The notes beneath the pieces were generated by a model. It was not told the origin of the DNA. It was given only the letters and a program-made list of their open reading frames with translations, and did not search any database. This document shows positions 16,307 to 24,329 of a DNA stretch of 64,000 nt, piece after piece. The position numbers and the translations under genes are program-made. Within the stretch, counting starts at the first letter, position 1, and each line of letters starts with the position of its first letter. Source of the stretch: Rikenellaceae bacterium (GTDB lineage Bacteria; Bacteroidota; Bacteroidia; Bacteroidales; Rikenellaceae); assembly GCA_017463585.1 (NCBI GenBank), contig JAFTOX010000013.1:109595-173594 (forward strand), written 5' to 3'.

Positions 16307-16490
16307 AGTTAGCCAATCGTCCGTACAATCCAAATCTTCGACGGGCGGGTGCTAAGTGCAAAATCGAACAAGCAAAGTAGCTGAAAACGAACTATTTCCG
16401 CCAACCGTAAAGGTTATGGGGCGGTCGTTGTGGTGCATTGCCCGCGACCCGACAGAACACAGATCCCCTCGGACGGAACAAAACCATTCA
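16307..16490 (+). ncRNA. Candidate structured leader RNA upstream of DUF4290 gene
   Basis: The long untranslated leader can fold as a nested rod: CGTCCG (16318-16323) with CGGACG (16470-16475), CGGGC...TGC (16342-16352) with GCA..GCCCG (16435-16444), and an apical hairpin CCGCC-AACC / GGTT..GGCGG (16398-16424). No terminator is seen before the coding region, so it reads as a 5' leader, though a processed small RNA (6S-like rod) is possible. I do not recognise a known family. Confidence 0.35.
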
Positions 16491-16500
16491 ATGAAAAACG

Positions 16501-17190
16501 ATGAAAAAGAATTATAATTACAAACGCCAGAAGCTCTTTCTGCCCGAGTATGGTCGCCATATTCAGGAGATGGTCGACTCGTTGCTGCTGATCGAGGATC
16601 GCCGCGAGCGCAACCGCCAGGCACGTGCCGTGATTGCCGTGATGGGCAACCTCAACCCACTGCTGCGTGACACGGCCGAATTTACCCATAAGTTGTGGGA
16701 TCATATGTTCATAATGTCTGATTTTAAGCTCGATGTCGATTCGCCCTACCCGCGTGTGACCCGCGACTCGCTCACCGTGCGACCTAAGAAGATGGCTTAC
16801 TCGTCGAACCGCATTATGTATAAACATTACGGCAAGAGCGTCGAGCGTATGATCCGCTCGTTGGAGCACGAGACCAATCCGGCGGTGGTCGCCAACACCA
16901 TCGACAACATCGCTCGATATATGCGTGCCAAGAGCTACGAATACAACGAGGAGCACCCCAACAACGAAGTGATCATTCGTGACATAAAGCGAATGTCCGA
17001 AGGTCGTATAGAACTGAATGAATCTGCTCTGAATAATCTCCGAAGTGACTACAAACAGCACCATTCGGCACGTGGCGGCAAGGGTCAGCAGGGCAAAAAT
17101 CAGAAGAATCAAAAGAAGAATCGCTTCCAGCACAACCAACACTCGAAGAATCAGAAGAACAACGGTCAGCGTCGTAACTTTTCGAAGTAG
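16501..17190 (+). CDS. DUF4290 family protein
   Basis: 229 residues, a Bacteroidetes-specific conserved family of unknown function. The conserved part (about 1-180) contains FLPEYGRHIQEMVD and the KPK-like positions typical of DUF4290. The last 45 residues are a very basic, Asn/Gln/Lys-rich tail, suggesting an unstructured nucleic-acid- or ribosome-binding extension (inference). It has no signal peptide, so it is cytoplasmic. It has its own promoter with a long leader and a terminator at 17261. Confidence 0.85.
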   Translation: MKKNYNYKRQKLFLPEYGRHIQEMVDSLLLIEDRRERNRQARAVIAVMGNLNPLLRDTAEFTHKLWDHMFIMSDFKLDVDSPYPRVTRDSLTVRPKKMAYSSNRIMYKHYGKSVERMIRSLEHETNPAVVANTIDNIARYMRAKSYEYNEEHPNNEVIIRDIKRMSEGRIELNESALNNLRSDYKQHHSARGGKGQQGKNQKNQKKNRFQHNQHSKNQKNNGQRRNFSK

Positions 17191-17260
17191 CTAATAGTGC
17201 ACGCAGGAGCGTAGCGTGCGACCAATTCCGATTCGAGTCACGATCCAACACAATAAAAAA

Positions 17261-17294
17261 AGAGGGGCAGACAATGAAAGTCTGCCTCGTTTCG
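17261..17294 (+). terminator. Intrinsic terminator of DUF4290 gene
   Basis: GAGG-GGCAGAC / GTCTGCC-TC stem (17262-17288) with a 7-nt loop, followed by GTTTCG. Confidence 0.7.
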
Positions 17295-17325
17295 TTTGTT
17301 TTATCGGAAATTAGGCGTATATTTG
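17295..17325 (+). promoter_or_regulatory. Promoter for thioredoxin-fold lipoprotein gene
   Basis: TTTG (17295-17298), 19 bp, TATATTTG (17318-17325). A full consensus match about 35 bp before the start codon. Confidence 0.75.
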
Positions 17326-17359
17326 TAGTTTGGAACAAGAAAACAATAAATAACTCAAT

Positions 17360-18481
17360 ATGAAAAGAATTTTCATTCTGATCGCAGCCGCCGTAGCGGC
17401 AGTCGCTTGCAACAGCGGCAACATCAAACTCGACGGCCGTCTGATCGGCTGTGACACCACAATGGTCTACATCGAATCGCTCGGCGCATCGCTCGGTGGT
17501 CGCGTGATCGACTCGGTGCGTACCGACGAGCGTGGCAAGTTCAGCATCAAACTGAATGCCGACGACGAGCAGATCGCTCTCTACAACATCAACTGCAATG
17601 GTCAGCGCATTCCTCTGTTGCTCGCTAAGGGCGACGCCGTGACCGTCAACTCGGTGGGCAGCATCGCCCGCAACTACGAGGTGAGCGGCTCGGAGGAGTC
17701 GGCTCTGTTGAAGAAGATCACCTTCCTGATGCAGGACGGTGCGGCACGTCTGGACTCGCTGTCGACCTGCTTTGCGGGTCTGACCGACGAGGCTGCACGT
17801 CAGCAGCTGCTCAAAGATTACACGCAGGAGTACTACCGCATTAAGCGTGGTCAGATTCAGTTCATCGTCGAGAATGCGTCGTCAATGGCCGCCCTCTATG
17901 CGCTCTATCAGCGTCTGCCCAACGATGGCGTGCTGTTCAATGGCGACAACGACGTGGTTTACTACCGTATGGTGGCCGACTCGATCGAGGCTCGCTACCC
18001 CACTTCGCCCTACCTCAGCCTCGTTCGCCGCGACATCGCAGCAATGGAGTTGGTCGGTACGGCTATCACCTCGCAGTTGAACTATCCCGATCTGGATATG
18101 CCCGATATGTTCGGTAACAAGATCCGCCTCTCGTCGTTGCAGGGCAAGGTTATTTTGGTTGATTTCTGGTCGGCTCTGGCCGGCAACAGCAACCAGCTCA
18201 ATGCCGAACTCAAAGAGAGCTACGAGAAGTATTCGGAGCGTGGTTTCGAGATCTATCAGATCGGTGTCGACAACTCGAAAGCCATCTGGGTCAGCGCAGT
18301 ACAGGAGCAGAATCTGCCCTGGATCTCGGTTTGCGACCTGCGCGGTACCGCATCGACGGCTCTGACTCTCTACAACGTACAGAATCTGCCCGCAAACTTC
18401 CTCATCGACCGCGAAGGCAACATCGTAGCCAAGAACGTCTACGGTGCTGAGTTGGAGAAGCGCGTGGCAGCACTGCTCTAA
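17360..18481 (+). CDS. Thioredoxin-fold (TlpA/DUF4369-like) lipoprotein lacking the CxxC
   Basis: 373 residues. A lipoprotein signal with the lipobox AVAC (Cys17) is followed by a DUF4369-like beta-rich domain (about 23-110), a helical linker and a C-terminal TlpA/AhpC-type thioredoxin fold (about 230-372). The fold keeps ILVDFW and the cis-Pro loop (NLPANFLIDREG), but the active site reads SALAGNS where WCGPC is expected. Both redox cysteines are gone, so it should not act as a disulfide reductase. It may be a binding or scaffold protein on the envelope. An LpxH-like gene follows after 11 bp. Confidence 0.85.
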   Translation: MKRIFILIAAAVAAVACNSGNIKLDGRLIGCDTTMVYIESLGASLGGRVIDSVRTDERGKFSIKLNADDEQIALYNINCNGQRIPLLLAKGDAVTVNSVGSIARNYEVSGSEESALLKKITFLMQDGAARLDSLSTCFAGLTDEAARQQLLKDYTQEYYRIKRGQIQFIVENASSMAALYALYQRLPNDGVLFNGDNDVVYYRMVADSIEARYPTSPYLSLVRRDIAAMELVGTAITSQLNYPDLDMPDMFGNKIRLSSLQGKVILVDFWSALAGNSNQLNAELKESYEKYSERGFEIYQIGVDNSKAIWVSAVQEQNLPWISVCDLRGTASTALTLYNVQNLPANFLIDREGNIVAKNVYGAELEKRVAALL

Positions 18482-18492
18482 ATCCTCGGGCG

Positions 18493-19239
18493 ATGTACTA
18501 CTTCGCCTCGGATATGCATCTGGGACACGGTGACGCGCCCTCGGCTCGCCACTGCGAGGAGTTGTTGGTGCGTTGGCTCGACCGAGTGGCCGAGAACGCA
18601 ACGGCAATCTATCTGCTGGGCGATGTATTCGATTTCTGGTACGAGTGGGGCGAGGTCGTTCCCGCAGGACACGTGCGACTGCTTGGCAAGTTGGCCGAGC
18701 TGAGCGATCGAGGCATTGAAATTCACCTCTTTACGGGCAATCACGATATGTGGCAACGAGGTCACTTGGAGCGCGAATGTGGCGTGCAAGTGCATTACTC
18801 GCCCGAACAGACACTGCTGGCAGGTCGTCGCGTCTGGATCGGCCACGGCGATAATCTCAACATCAAGCGCCAACCAATGTTGCAACTGATGAATGCCACG
18901 TTCCGTTCGCGTGTGGTGCGTGCGCTGTTCTCGTGGCTCGTTCACCCCGACCTTTCGATGCGCTTTGGCAAGTGGTGGAGCGGCAGCAGCCGCAAAGCTC
19001 ACGGCGGTGCACCTGACCCCGAAGTGGCCAACCGTTCGCTTGTCGAGTACGCCGAGCAACACCCTCACGCACAGGATATTGACCTGTTTATATTTGGGCA
19101 CACCCACGCCCCCGCAAGCTATCGCACCACCCACTCCGAGGTCTATTTCCTCGGCGAGTGGATCGGTTGCGAGGCTCCCACCTACGGCGTAATGGACGCT
19201 GAGGGCAACTTTACACTGAAACAATTCAACCTCCAATAA
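18493..19239 (+). CDS. UDP-2,3-diacylglucosamine diphosphatase (LpxH-like)
   Basis: 248 residues. Calcineurin-like metallophosphoesterase with the five metal-binding motifs in order: SDMHLG, GDVFDFW, GNHDMW, GHGD and GHTHAP. The GDxFDxW form is typical of LpxH/LpxH2, which removes UMP from UDP-diacylglucosamine in lipid A synthesis at the inner-membrane face. It lies 11 bp after the lipoprotein gene and 3 bp before thyA, so it is in one unit with them. Exact substrate is inferred from family. Confidence 0.85.
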   Translation: MYYFASDMHLGHGDAPSARHCEELLVRWLDRVAENATAIYLLGDVFDFWYEWGEVVPAGHVRLLGKLAELSDRGIEIHLFTGNHDMWQRGHLERECGVQVHYSPEQTLLAGRRVWIGHGDNLNIKRQPMLQLMNATFRSRVVRALFSWLVHPDLSMRFGKWWSGSSRKAHGGAPDPEVANRSLVEYAEQHPHAQDIDLFIFGHTHAPASYRTTHSEVYFLGEWIGCEAPTYGVMDAEGNFTLKQFNLQ

Positions 19240-19242
19240 CCA

Positions 19243-20142
19243 ATGAAAGCATATCTCGATCTGTTGCGCCGCATTATCGACGAGGGCGCAGTGAAGGGCG
19301 ACCGCACGGGAACGGGCACAAAGAGCGTTTTCGGCCACCAAATGCGCTTCGATCTGAGCGAGGGTTTCCCGCTGCTCACCACCAAAAAGGTCTTCTTGAA
19401 GGGCGTAATTCACGAGCTGCTGTGGTTCTTGGCAGGCGATACGAATATCGGCTACTTGGTGCGCAACGGTGTGCATATCTGGGATAATGACGCCTATCGC
19501 TACTATGGTGAGCTGTGCGCCGAGAAGGGCATTGAGCCGATCTCGCGCGAGCAGTTTCTGATCGAGGCCGAGCAGGGAAATACCTCGAACATAGAGGGTT
19601 ATCGCTACGGAGATCTGAACCACGTCTATGGCTATCAGTGGCGCAGCTGGCCACGTCCCGACGGACGTTCGATCGACCAGATCAGCGAGGTGATCGACAC
19701 CATTCGTCGCAACCCCAACTCGCGTCGTATGCTGGTTTCGGCGTGGAACGTTGCCGAGGTCGAGCAGATGGCGCTGCCCCCGTGCCACGTGATGTTCCAA
19801 TTCTATGTTGCCGACGGACGCCTCTCGTGCCAACTCTATCAACGTAGCGCCGACACCTTCCTCGGTGTGCCGTTCAACATCGCGTCGTATGCCCTGCTGA
19901 CGATGATGATTGCACAGGTGTGCGGTTTGCAGGCGGGCGATTTCGTCCATACGCTTGGCGATACTCACCTCTACCTTAACCACTTGGATCAAGCTGCCGA
20001 GCAACTTTCGCGCGAGCCGCGCAAGTTGCCGACAATGCGTCTGAATCCCGAAGTGAAGTCGATTTTTGACTTCCGCTACGAGGATTTCACGCTCGAAGGC
20101 TACGACCCCCACCCCGCAATCAAAGCACCGATGTCGTTCTAA
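19243..20142 (+). CDS. thyA: Thymidylate synthase
   Basis: 299 residues. Converts dUMP to dTMP with methylene-tetrahydrofolate. It shows the dUMP and folate sites in order: [30 protein letters not shown], the catalytic Cys in [32 protein letters not shown] and the C-terminal KAPMSF in place of the more common APVAV. An insertion of about 35 residues after VHIWDNDAY makes it longer than the 264-residue E. coli enzyme, as in several Firmicutes and Bacteroidetes versions. folA follows 45 bp downstream, so the two cooperate in folate recycling. Confidence 0.97.
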   Translation: MKAYLDLLRRIIDEGAVKGDRTGTGTKSVFGHQMRFDLSEGFPLLTTKKVFLKGVIHELLWFLAGDTNIGYLVRNGVHIWDNDAYRYYGELCAEKGIEPISREQFLIEAEQGNTSNIEGYRYGDLNHVYGYQWRSWPRPDGRSIDQISEVIDTIRRNPNSRRMLVSAWNVAEVEQMALPPCHVMFQFYVADGRLSCQLYQRSADTFLGVPFNIASYALLTMMIAQVCGLQAGDFVHTLGDTHLYLNHLDQAAEQLSREPRKLPTMRLNPEVKSIFDFRYEDFTLEGYDPHPAIKAPMSF

Positions 20143-20187
20143 CGAACAAGCCTAAGGTGCTGTTTTGCAAAAATTGAATCGAAAATT

Positions 20188-20685
20188 ATGAATTTTGAAC
20201 TGAATATTATCGTTGCCGTTGCCGAGAACGGCGTCATTGGCGGCAGCAACACTCTGCTGTGGCACATCTCGGAGGACCTGCGCCGTTTTAAGCAACTTAC
20301 GACGGGCTACCCCGTGATTATGGGTCGCAAAACCTACCTCTCGATCGGTCGCCCGCTGCCCAATCGCCGCAATATCGTCATCTCGCGCCAGACGGATCTG
20401 CAAATCGAAGGCTGTGAGGTATTTAGCTCATTGGAGGCAGCCATCGCAGCGTGCCGCGAGGCGGGTGCTGAGCAGGCCTTTGTGATCGGCGGTGGCGAGG
20501 TCTATCGTCAGGCTCTGCCGCTGGCTGACCGTATTCATTATACGCGCGTGTTCCGCGCCTACGAAGGCGATACGACCTTCCCCGAGCTCGATCCTGCGGA
20601 GTGGCAAAAGGTGAGCGAGGAGCGCTTCGAACGAGGCGAAAAATACGAATATCCCTACTCGTTCGAGATTTACGAGCGAAAGTAA
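20188..20685 (+). CDS. folA: Dihydrofolate reductase
   Basis: 165 residues, the normal size. Reduces dihydrofolate, which ThyA produces, using NADPH. Signatures: IVAVAENGVIGG at the N terminus, LLWHISEDLRRFKQLT with the catalytic acidic residue, VIMGRKTYLSIGRPLPNRRN for NADPH binding, and FVIGGGEVYRQAL. It is cytoplasmic and follows thyA on the same strand. Confidence 0.96.
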   Translation: MNFELNIIVAVAENGVIGGSNTLLWHISEDLRRFKQLTTGYPVIMGRKTYLSIGRPLPNRRNIVISRQTDLQIEGCEVFSSLEAAIAACREAGAEQAFVIGGGEVYRQALPLADRIHYTRVFRAYEGDTTFPELDPAEWQKVSEERFERGEKYEYPYSFEIYERK

Positions 20686-20750
20686 AATCGCGTTCAGAGG
20701 GCACTGCAAGGGCGTTTTCTAAAATTTCTTGCACGTTTTTTGCGGTTGGA

Positions 20751-20782
20751 TTTGCACGGGCAGATTTTTTTGCTTACCTTTG
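20751..20782 (+). promoter_or_regulatory. Promoter for tRNA-fMet
   Basis: TTTG (20751-20754), 20 bp, TACCTTTG (20775-20782). It leaves a transcribed leader of about 100 nt before the mature tRNA. Confidence 0.7.
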
Positions 20783-20887
20783 CACCAGCAAAAACGCAGA
20801 GAGCGACTTCGGGAGAGATGAAATCCCGCGCTGAGGGGGGCGATTGAGCCGAGCCCGAAAGTGAAAAAGTTGCGACAGCGTTTATAT

Positions 20888-20960
20888 CGCGGAGTGGAGC
20901 AGTTGGCAGCTCGTTGGGCTCATAACCCAAAGGTCGGAGGTTCGAGTCCTCCCTCCGCTA
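20888..20960 (+). tRNA. Initiator tRNA-fMet (CAT)
   Basis: A 73-nt cloverleaf with anticodon CAT in TTGGG-CTCATAA-CCCAA. Two initiator hallmarks are visible: the first acceptor pair is mismatched (C1 opposite T72), and the anticodon stem ends in three G:C pairs. T arm GGAGG-TTCGAGT-CCTCC; CCA is not encoded. A terminator follows. Confidence 0.95.
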
Positions 20961-20966
20961 CTAAAC

Positions 20967-21000
20967 GGGACAAATCGAGAGGTTTGTCCTTTATTTTTTC
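20967..21000 (+). terminator. Terminator of tRNA-fMet
   Basis: GGGACAAA / TTTGTCC stem with a 7-nt loop followed by a long T-rich run (TTTATTTTTT). Confidence 0.85.
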
Positions 21001-21020
21001 ATTTAGTTACAGAAACAGAC

Positions 21021-21050
21021 TACGGGACATCTTGTGCAAGATGTCCCGTA
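21021..21050. repeat. Perfect 14-bp inverted repeat
   Basis: TACGGGACATCTTG and its exact reverse complement separated by only TG. It lies in the gene-free stretch between tRNA-fMet and the left element border. No strong T run follows, so it may be an operator or a processing site rather than a terminator. Confidence 0.6.
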
Positions 21051-21139
21051 GGTGTTTATTATGGTATGCAAATAAACCTGCTCCAAACATAAAAACAAAA
21101 ACCTCCGATCTTGCGATCGAAGGTTTTGCGCTCAACATT

Positions 21140-21183
21140 GTCGGGATGACTGGATTCGAACCAGCGACAACACGCCCCCCAGA
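21140..21183. repeat. attL: displaced 3' end of tRNA-Pro
   Basis: 44 bp identical to 31715-31758. Beyond position 21183 the sequence departs from tRNA, so this copy is only the T arm, acceptor end and part of the anticodon arm. 21184-21463 is AT-rich and shows no gene; it contains an ATGTTCCAC motif that also occurs beside attR (31626-31640), possibly integrase arm sites. Confidence 0.88.
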
Positions 21184-21463
21184 ATTAAAATTCATTTTTA
21201 GATATTTGTGTAATTAACTTTATTTTAGTATATTTAACTGATGTACAAAGTGTTACAATTTGGATTTATTTGAATGTATTTCGATTTTGCGTGTCCCATT
21301 TATGTTCCACTAATGTATTAAGTAGTTAAAAGTATATGTAAAGTTAATAATAGTTTATCATATAAAGATATTAAACCTTATACAATCGTGCCATCGCAAC
21401 TAATTGATTGTAAATGAGTAAATTAAATTAATTATCTTTATTATTTTTTTCTTGCGATTTTAC

Positions 21464-21494
21464 TTGGATTCGCTTCAATCTCATATTACTTTTG
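21464..21494 (+). promoter_or_regulatory. Promoter for the integrase gene
   Basis: TTG (21464-21466), 20 bp, TACTTTTG (21487-21494), leaving a leader of about 165 nt before the integrase. Confidence 0.6.
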
Positions 21495-21666
21495 CATTAC
21501 TACATTACAAGAGCAGGATATGGTCATCGCATCAAACAATCAGTGAATCCAGGGATGCGGTAGGCACTTAAAGTAGTGATTGCCATTCTATTGTAAGTTT
21601 CCGACCTGCTCGTAGTAACGCTATGGCATCAGGACTTATTTTCAAAAACATTAATTAAAGAGTAGA

Positions 21667-22941
21667 ATGGCATATTCTATACGATTCCCTCGTCGCCACG
21701 ACAGAGCGACAAATGATGGTCTTTACGCCATCAGGTTGTGCGTAACAAAGGATAAAAGACGTAAATACATCGCCCTCAACCTCTATGTTGCGCCCGAACA
21801 TTGGGACGAAGTAAACGAGCAGTTTATCATTCGTCGCAATCTGAAAGGGGCAACACAAAAAGCAGAGAACAAACAGCGAGAAGTAGATAATGCACTACTA
21901 TCGAAATACAAAACTCGGGCGCGAGGGATTGTCGAACGATTCGAAATGGAGGGTGCGGATTGGTCGCTGAATCAGTTCGAGGAGGCTTTTCTCAATCAAT
22001 CCAAGCAGGGAAAGTTCTTGCCGTATTACCTAAATCACATTGAGAATCTGCAAGCCACGGGGCATATCGGCAATGCAAGGACCTACCAGCAGACTCTCGA
22101 TATGCTGAAAAAGTATGATAAAAAGTTAAGCCAGCGATTATTTTCGGATATTGACCTGCGATATGTGCGAGGCTTTGACCTCTTTTTGCAGAAGCGAAAT
22201 TGCAGTGGCAATACTCGTCGTTTCTATTTTAAGGCTCTGCGAGCAATACTTAATTTAGCCAATGCCGAAGGGGTTGGCTCCGTAGCAACCTATCCATTTG
22301 GCAAGGGCGGTTTTGAAGTTGCCCAATTGGGCGAGGTTACCGAAAAACGATATCTGCCAGTCGAAGATTTACAACGCATAAAGAGCTGCCGAGCACAAAC
22401 CCCGCAATGCGAATATGCCCGCAGGTTGTTTCTACTATCTTACTACCTATATGGTATGTCTTTTACCGATATGGCACAACTTTCCTCTGCCAACATCAAG
22501 CATCTTGGCGATGGAGATTATATCGTCTATAAGCGACAGAAGATTCGCAACCAAAAGAATACGCGCCCGATTTCCATAAAGATTTCGGATGAGATTAGAC
22601 AACTGATAGACGAGTTGCAGGCAGGGTCGCCAACCGTTGATGACTATTTGTTACCTATTATTACTTGCAGCGGATATGCGGGCGAAAAACTCTACAATCA
22701 CATTCGCAGTCGATACGGTAAATATCGACAATATCTCGAAAAGTTGGCAGTCGAACTTGATATTGACTATCATCTGACGAGTTATGTATCACGCCACACA
22801 ATGGCGATGACCCTGCAACAAAATCATATCCCGCGAGAGATAATTTCGCAGATGCTCGGCCACGCCGATATGAAAACTACAAATGTTTATCTCGACAGTT
22901 TCGATAATCACACGATTAACGAGGCTGCAAAAGTGTTATAG
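21667..22941 (+). CDS. Tyrosine-type site-specific recombinase (integrase)
   Basis: 424 residues. An arm-binding N terminus (about 1-95) and a SAM-like core-binding domain (about 110-210) precede the catalytic domain. The C-terminal motifs are present: SRHTMAM (box II Arg-His), LGHADMKTT and the nucleophile Tyr in NVYLDSF. In box I the segment reads SYYLYGMSFTDMA, where relatives usually have TRGMS, so the first catalytic Arg appears to be replaced, as in the Bacteroides IntDOT type. It should catalyse integration and excision at the tRNA-Pro att sites. The zinc-ribbon gene follows 12 bp later. Confidence 0.93.
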   Translation: MAYSIRFPRRHDRATNDGLYAIRLCVTKDKRRKYIALNLYVAPEHWDEVNEQFIIRRNLKGATQKAENKQREVDNALLSKYKTRARGIVERFEMEGADWSLNQFEEAFLNQSKQGKFLPYYLNHIENLQATGHIGNARTYQQTLDMLKKYDKKLSQRLFSDIDLRYVRGFDLFLQKRNCSGNTRRFYFKALRAILNLANAEGVGSVATYPFGKGGFEVAQLGEVTEKRYLPVEDLQRIKSCRAQTPQCEYARRLFLLSYYLYGMSFTDMAQLSSANIKHLGDGDYIVYKRQKIRNQKNTRPISIKISDEIRQLIDELQAGSPTVDDYLLPIITCSGYAGEKLYNHIRSRYGKYRQYLEKLAVELDIDYHLTSYVSRHTMAMTLQQNHIPREIISQMLGHADMKTTNVYLDSFDNHTINEAAKVL

Positions 22942-22953
22942 GAGGGAACAGCT

Positions 22954-23460
22954 ATGATTTATGAGCCAAGAATAACTTACAACAGGTTTGCTGAGTATTT
23001 CCCAACAGAGAACTCGGCTATTAATTTTATAAAAGATAATATGAGTGTATATTGTCCAAATTGTATGTGTGCAAAAGTGTACCCGACAAGGACGGATAAG
23101 CCATTTATGGTAAGATGTAAGGATTGCAAGCAGGAATTTTCTATGTTACCAGATACGATTTTCAGTAAGAGTCGAGCCGATTTTAGGTTGTGGTTATATC
23201 TGATGTTTACTTGTTGTGAGATGTATGAAATGGCAATAGATGAAGAGCATCTTAACTTCCACCAGTTAAAACGAGATTTTGGAAATGTTTCTCCAAAGAC
23301 ATTAAAACAGCTACACGACAAGATGCGCAAATGGTGCGAAGAAGATCCCAATGACTCCACCCGAAGGCGCATTGTCGAAGCTATGAGCAGGAGGGTTCAA
23401 ACCGCAAACCCAATGTACCCAACGGTCAAATTTTCCATACAAACGCCCCGAAATCGATGA
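22954..23460 (+). CDS. IS1595-like transposase N-terminal (zinc-ribbon) protein
   Basis: 168 residues. A CPNC...CKDC zinc ribbon (about 34-57) is followed by the PDTIFSKSRADFRLWLYLMF region and a helical segment that match the first third of ISXO2/IS1595-type transposases. The DDE nuclease domain is absent. The coding frame ends inside a terminator hairpin, which argues either for a truncated transposase whose end was remade or for a domesticated DNA-binding module. It sits 12 bp after the integrase, so it may assist integration or regulate. Function not established. Confidence 0.65.
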   Translation: MIYEPRITYNRFAEYFPTENSAINFIKDNMSVYCPNCMCAKVYPTRTDKPFMVRCKDCKQEFSMLPDTIFSKSRADFRLWLYLMFTCCEMYEMAIDEEHLNFHQLKRDFGNVSPKTLKQLHDKMRKWCEEDPNDSTRRRIVEAMSRRVQTANPMYPTVKFSIQTPRNR

Positions 23461-23478
23461 TTTTCGGGGTGTTTTCGT
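23441..23478 (+). terminator. Intrinsic terminator after zinc-ribbon gene
   Basis: AAACGCCCCGAAA / TTTCGGGGTGTTT stem followed by TCG. Its left arm overlaps the last codons of the upstream gene. Confidence 0.75.
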
Positions 23479-23533
23479 GTAGGTAAGTCAGGCTATTATA
23501 TATCAGTATAGATAAAGCTAAAAACAGACAGCT

Positions 23534-23875
23534 ATGAATATGAATGTAACAGATGAAACGCCCATAGCAATGCTAACGGTGGGCGATTTGAAAAAGCTAC
23601 TCGGCATCGACCGAATTATCGGACAATTGAAAGAGCCGATACCTCCACCATCGGAGGTGATGATGGATGTCAAAGCCGTAGCCCGACTAACGGGTTATAG
23701 CGAAGCGACCATCTACAAATACACCAGCGAACGGAAGATTCCGTTCCACAAGCCCGAACACGGTGGACGCAAACTCTATTTCAATCGTGAAGAGATTCTC
23801 GATTGGATGCAGTGCCACGCCACACCGACTATCGAGCAGGAAACAGAACAAAAACTTAAAACTTTAATAAGATAA
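23534..23875 (+). CDS. Excisionase-type HTH protein (HTH_17)
   Basis: 113 residues. After a variable N terminus, the segment VKAVARLTGYSEATIYKYTSERKIPFHKP (about residues 45-75), followed by KLYFNREEILDWM, is the MerR-like winged helix of HTH_17/excisionase proteins. Such proteins commonly direct excision or regulate element genes in Bacteroidetes integrative elements. It starts the second gene group of the element and is followed after 4 bp by the DUF6291 gene. Confidence 0.82.
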   Translation: MNMNVTDETPIAMLTVGDLKKLLGIDRIIGQLKEPIPPPSEVMMDVKAVARLTGYSEATIYKYTSERKIPFHKPEHGGRKLYFNREEILDWMQCHATPTIEQETEQKLKTLIR

Positions 23876-23879
23876 CACT

Positions 23880-24329
23880 ATGAGTAATATGAAAAATTTC
23901 AAAGCCAAATATGATGGCGAAGGTTATGTTGGATTAGTAAAAGTTGATGAGATGAAAAAAACTGAAATTAAAACAGAGATGGAACAATGCATAGAAATTC
24001 CAGCAAGAGAGGGCGTAATTTTCTATGAATCTATGTTTAGAGCGATTAAACGAATCCCCAAATGTTATCAAATAGAGGCTTATGACGCTATATTTCGATA
24101 TGCGTTTTATGGTGAGTCTCCACAAAGCCTATCGAATAATGCTGAAATTATCTTTATTCAGGCAAAGCCACAAATTGACGCTAATGAACGCAAGCGTCGC
24201 AATGGATATTTGGGAGCAAAGCACGGAGTTAAAGGTGCATCAGTGGGAAAACGCGGAGGAAGGCCCAAGAAAGTCGCATCGAGCATTCTGAAAGAATTAG
24301 AATCTATTGATGATCAAGGAATTAAATAA
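23880..24329 (+). CDS. DUF6291 family protein
   Basis: 149 residues. The core (about 43-125) matches DUF6291: GVIFYESMFRAIKRIP, IEAYDAIFRYAFYGE, AKPQIDANERKRRNG and a final KRGGRPKK. This family is frequent on Bacteroidetes phages and mobile elements next to replication genes. The role is unknown; the basic tail suggests DNA contact. The next gene overlaps its stop codon. Confidence 0.75.
   Translation: MSNMKNFKAKYDGEGYVGLVKVDEMKKTEIKTEMEQCIEIPAREGVIFYESMFRAIKRIPKCYQIEAYDAIFRYAFYGESPQSLSNNAEIIFIQAKPQIDANERKRRNGYLGAKHGVKGASVGKRGGRPKKVASSILKELESIDDQGIK

Noticed and set aside
15111..16361. Start of the sigma-54 activator at 16361
   Set aside because: The extra 32 residues precede a perfect receiver start MTKVLIVD and overlap the divergent promoter.
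16307..16490. RNase P RNA, because of an ACAGAA segment
   Set aside because: Too short, and the universal GAGGAAAGTCC-type core is missing.
18478..20112. 544-codon open frame opposite the LpxH-like gene and thyA
   Set aside because: Spans two conserved genes and the gap between them on the other strand; no start or family signal.
21140..21183. A second functional tRNA-Pro
   Set aside because: Only the 3' part is present; the D arm and 5' acceptor are missing. It is the displaced att copy.
20861..21217. Open frame spanning tRNA-fMet
   Set aside because: Coincidental reading through a tRNA, its terminator and attL.
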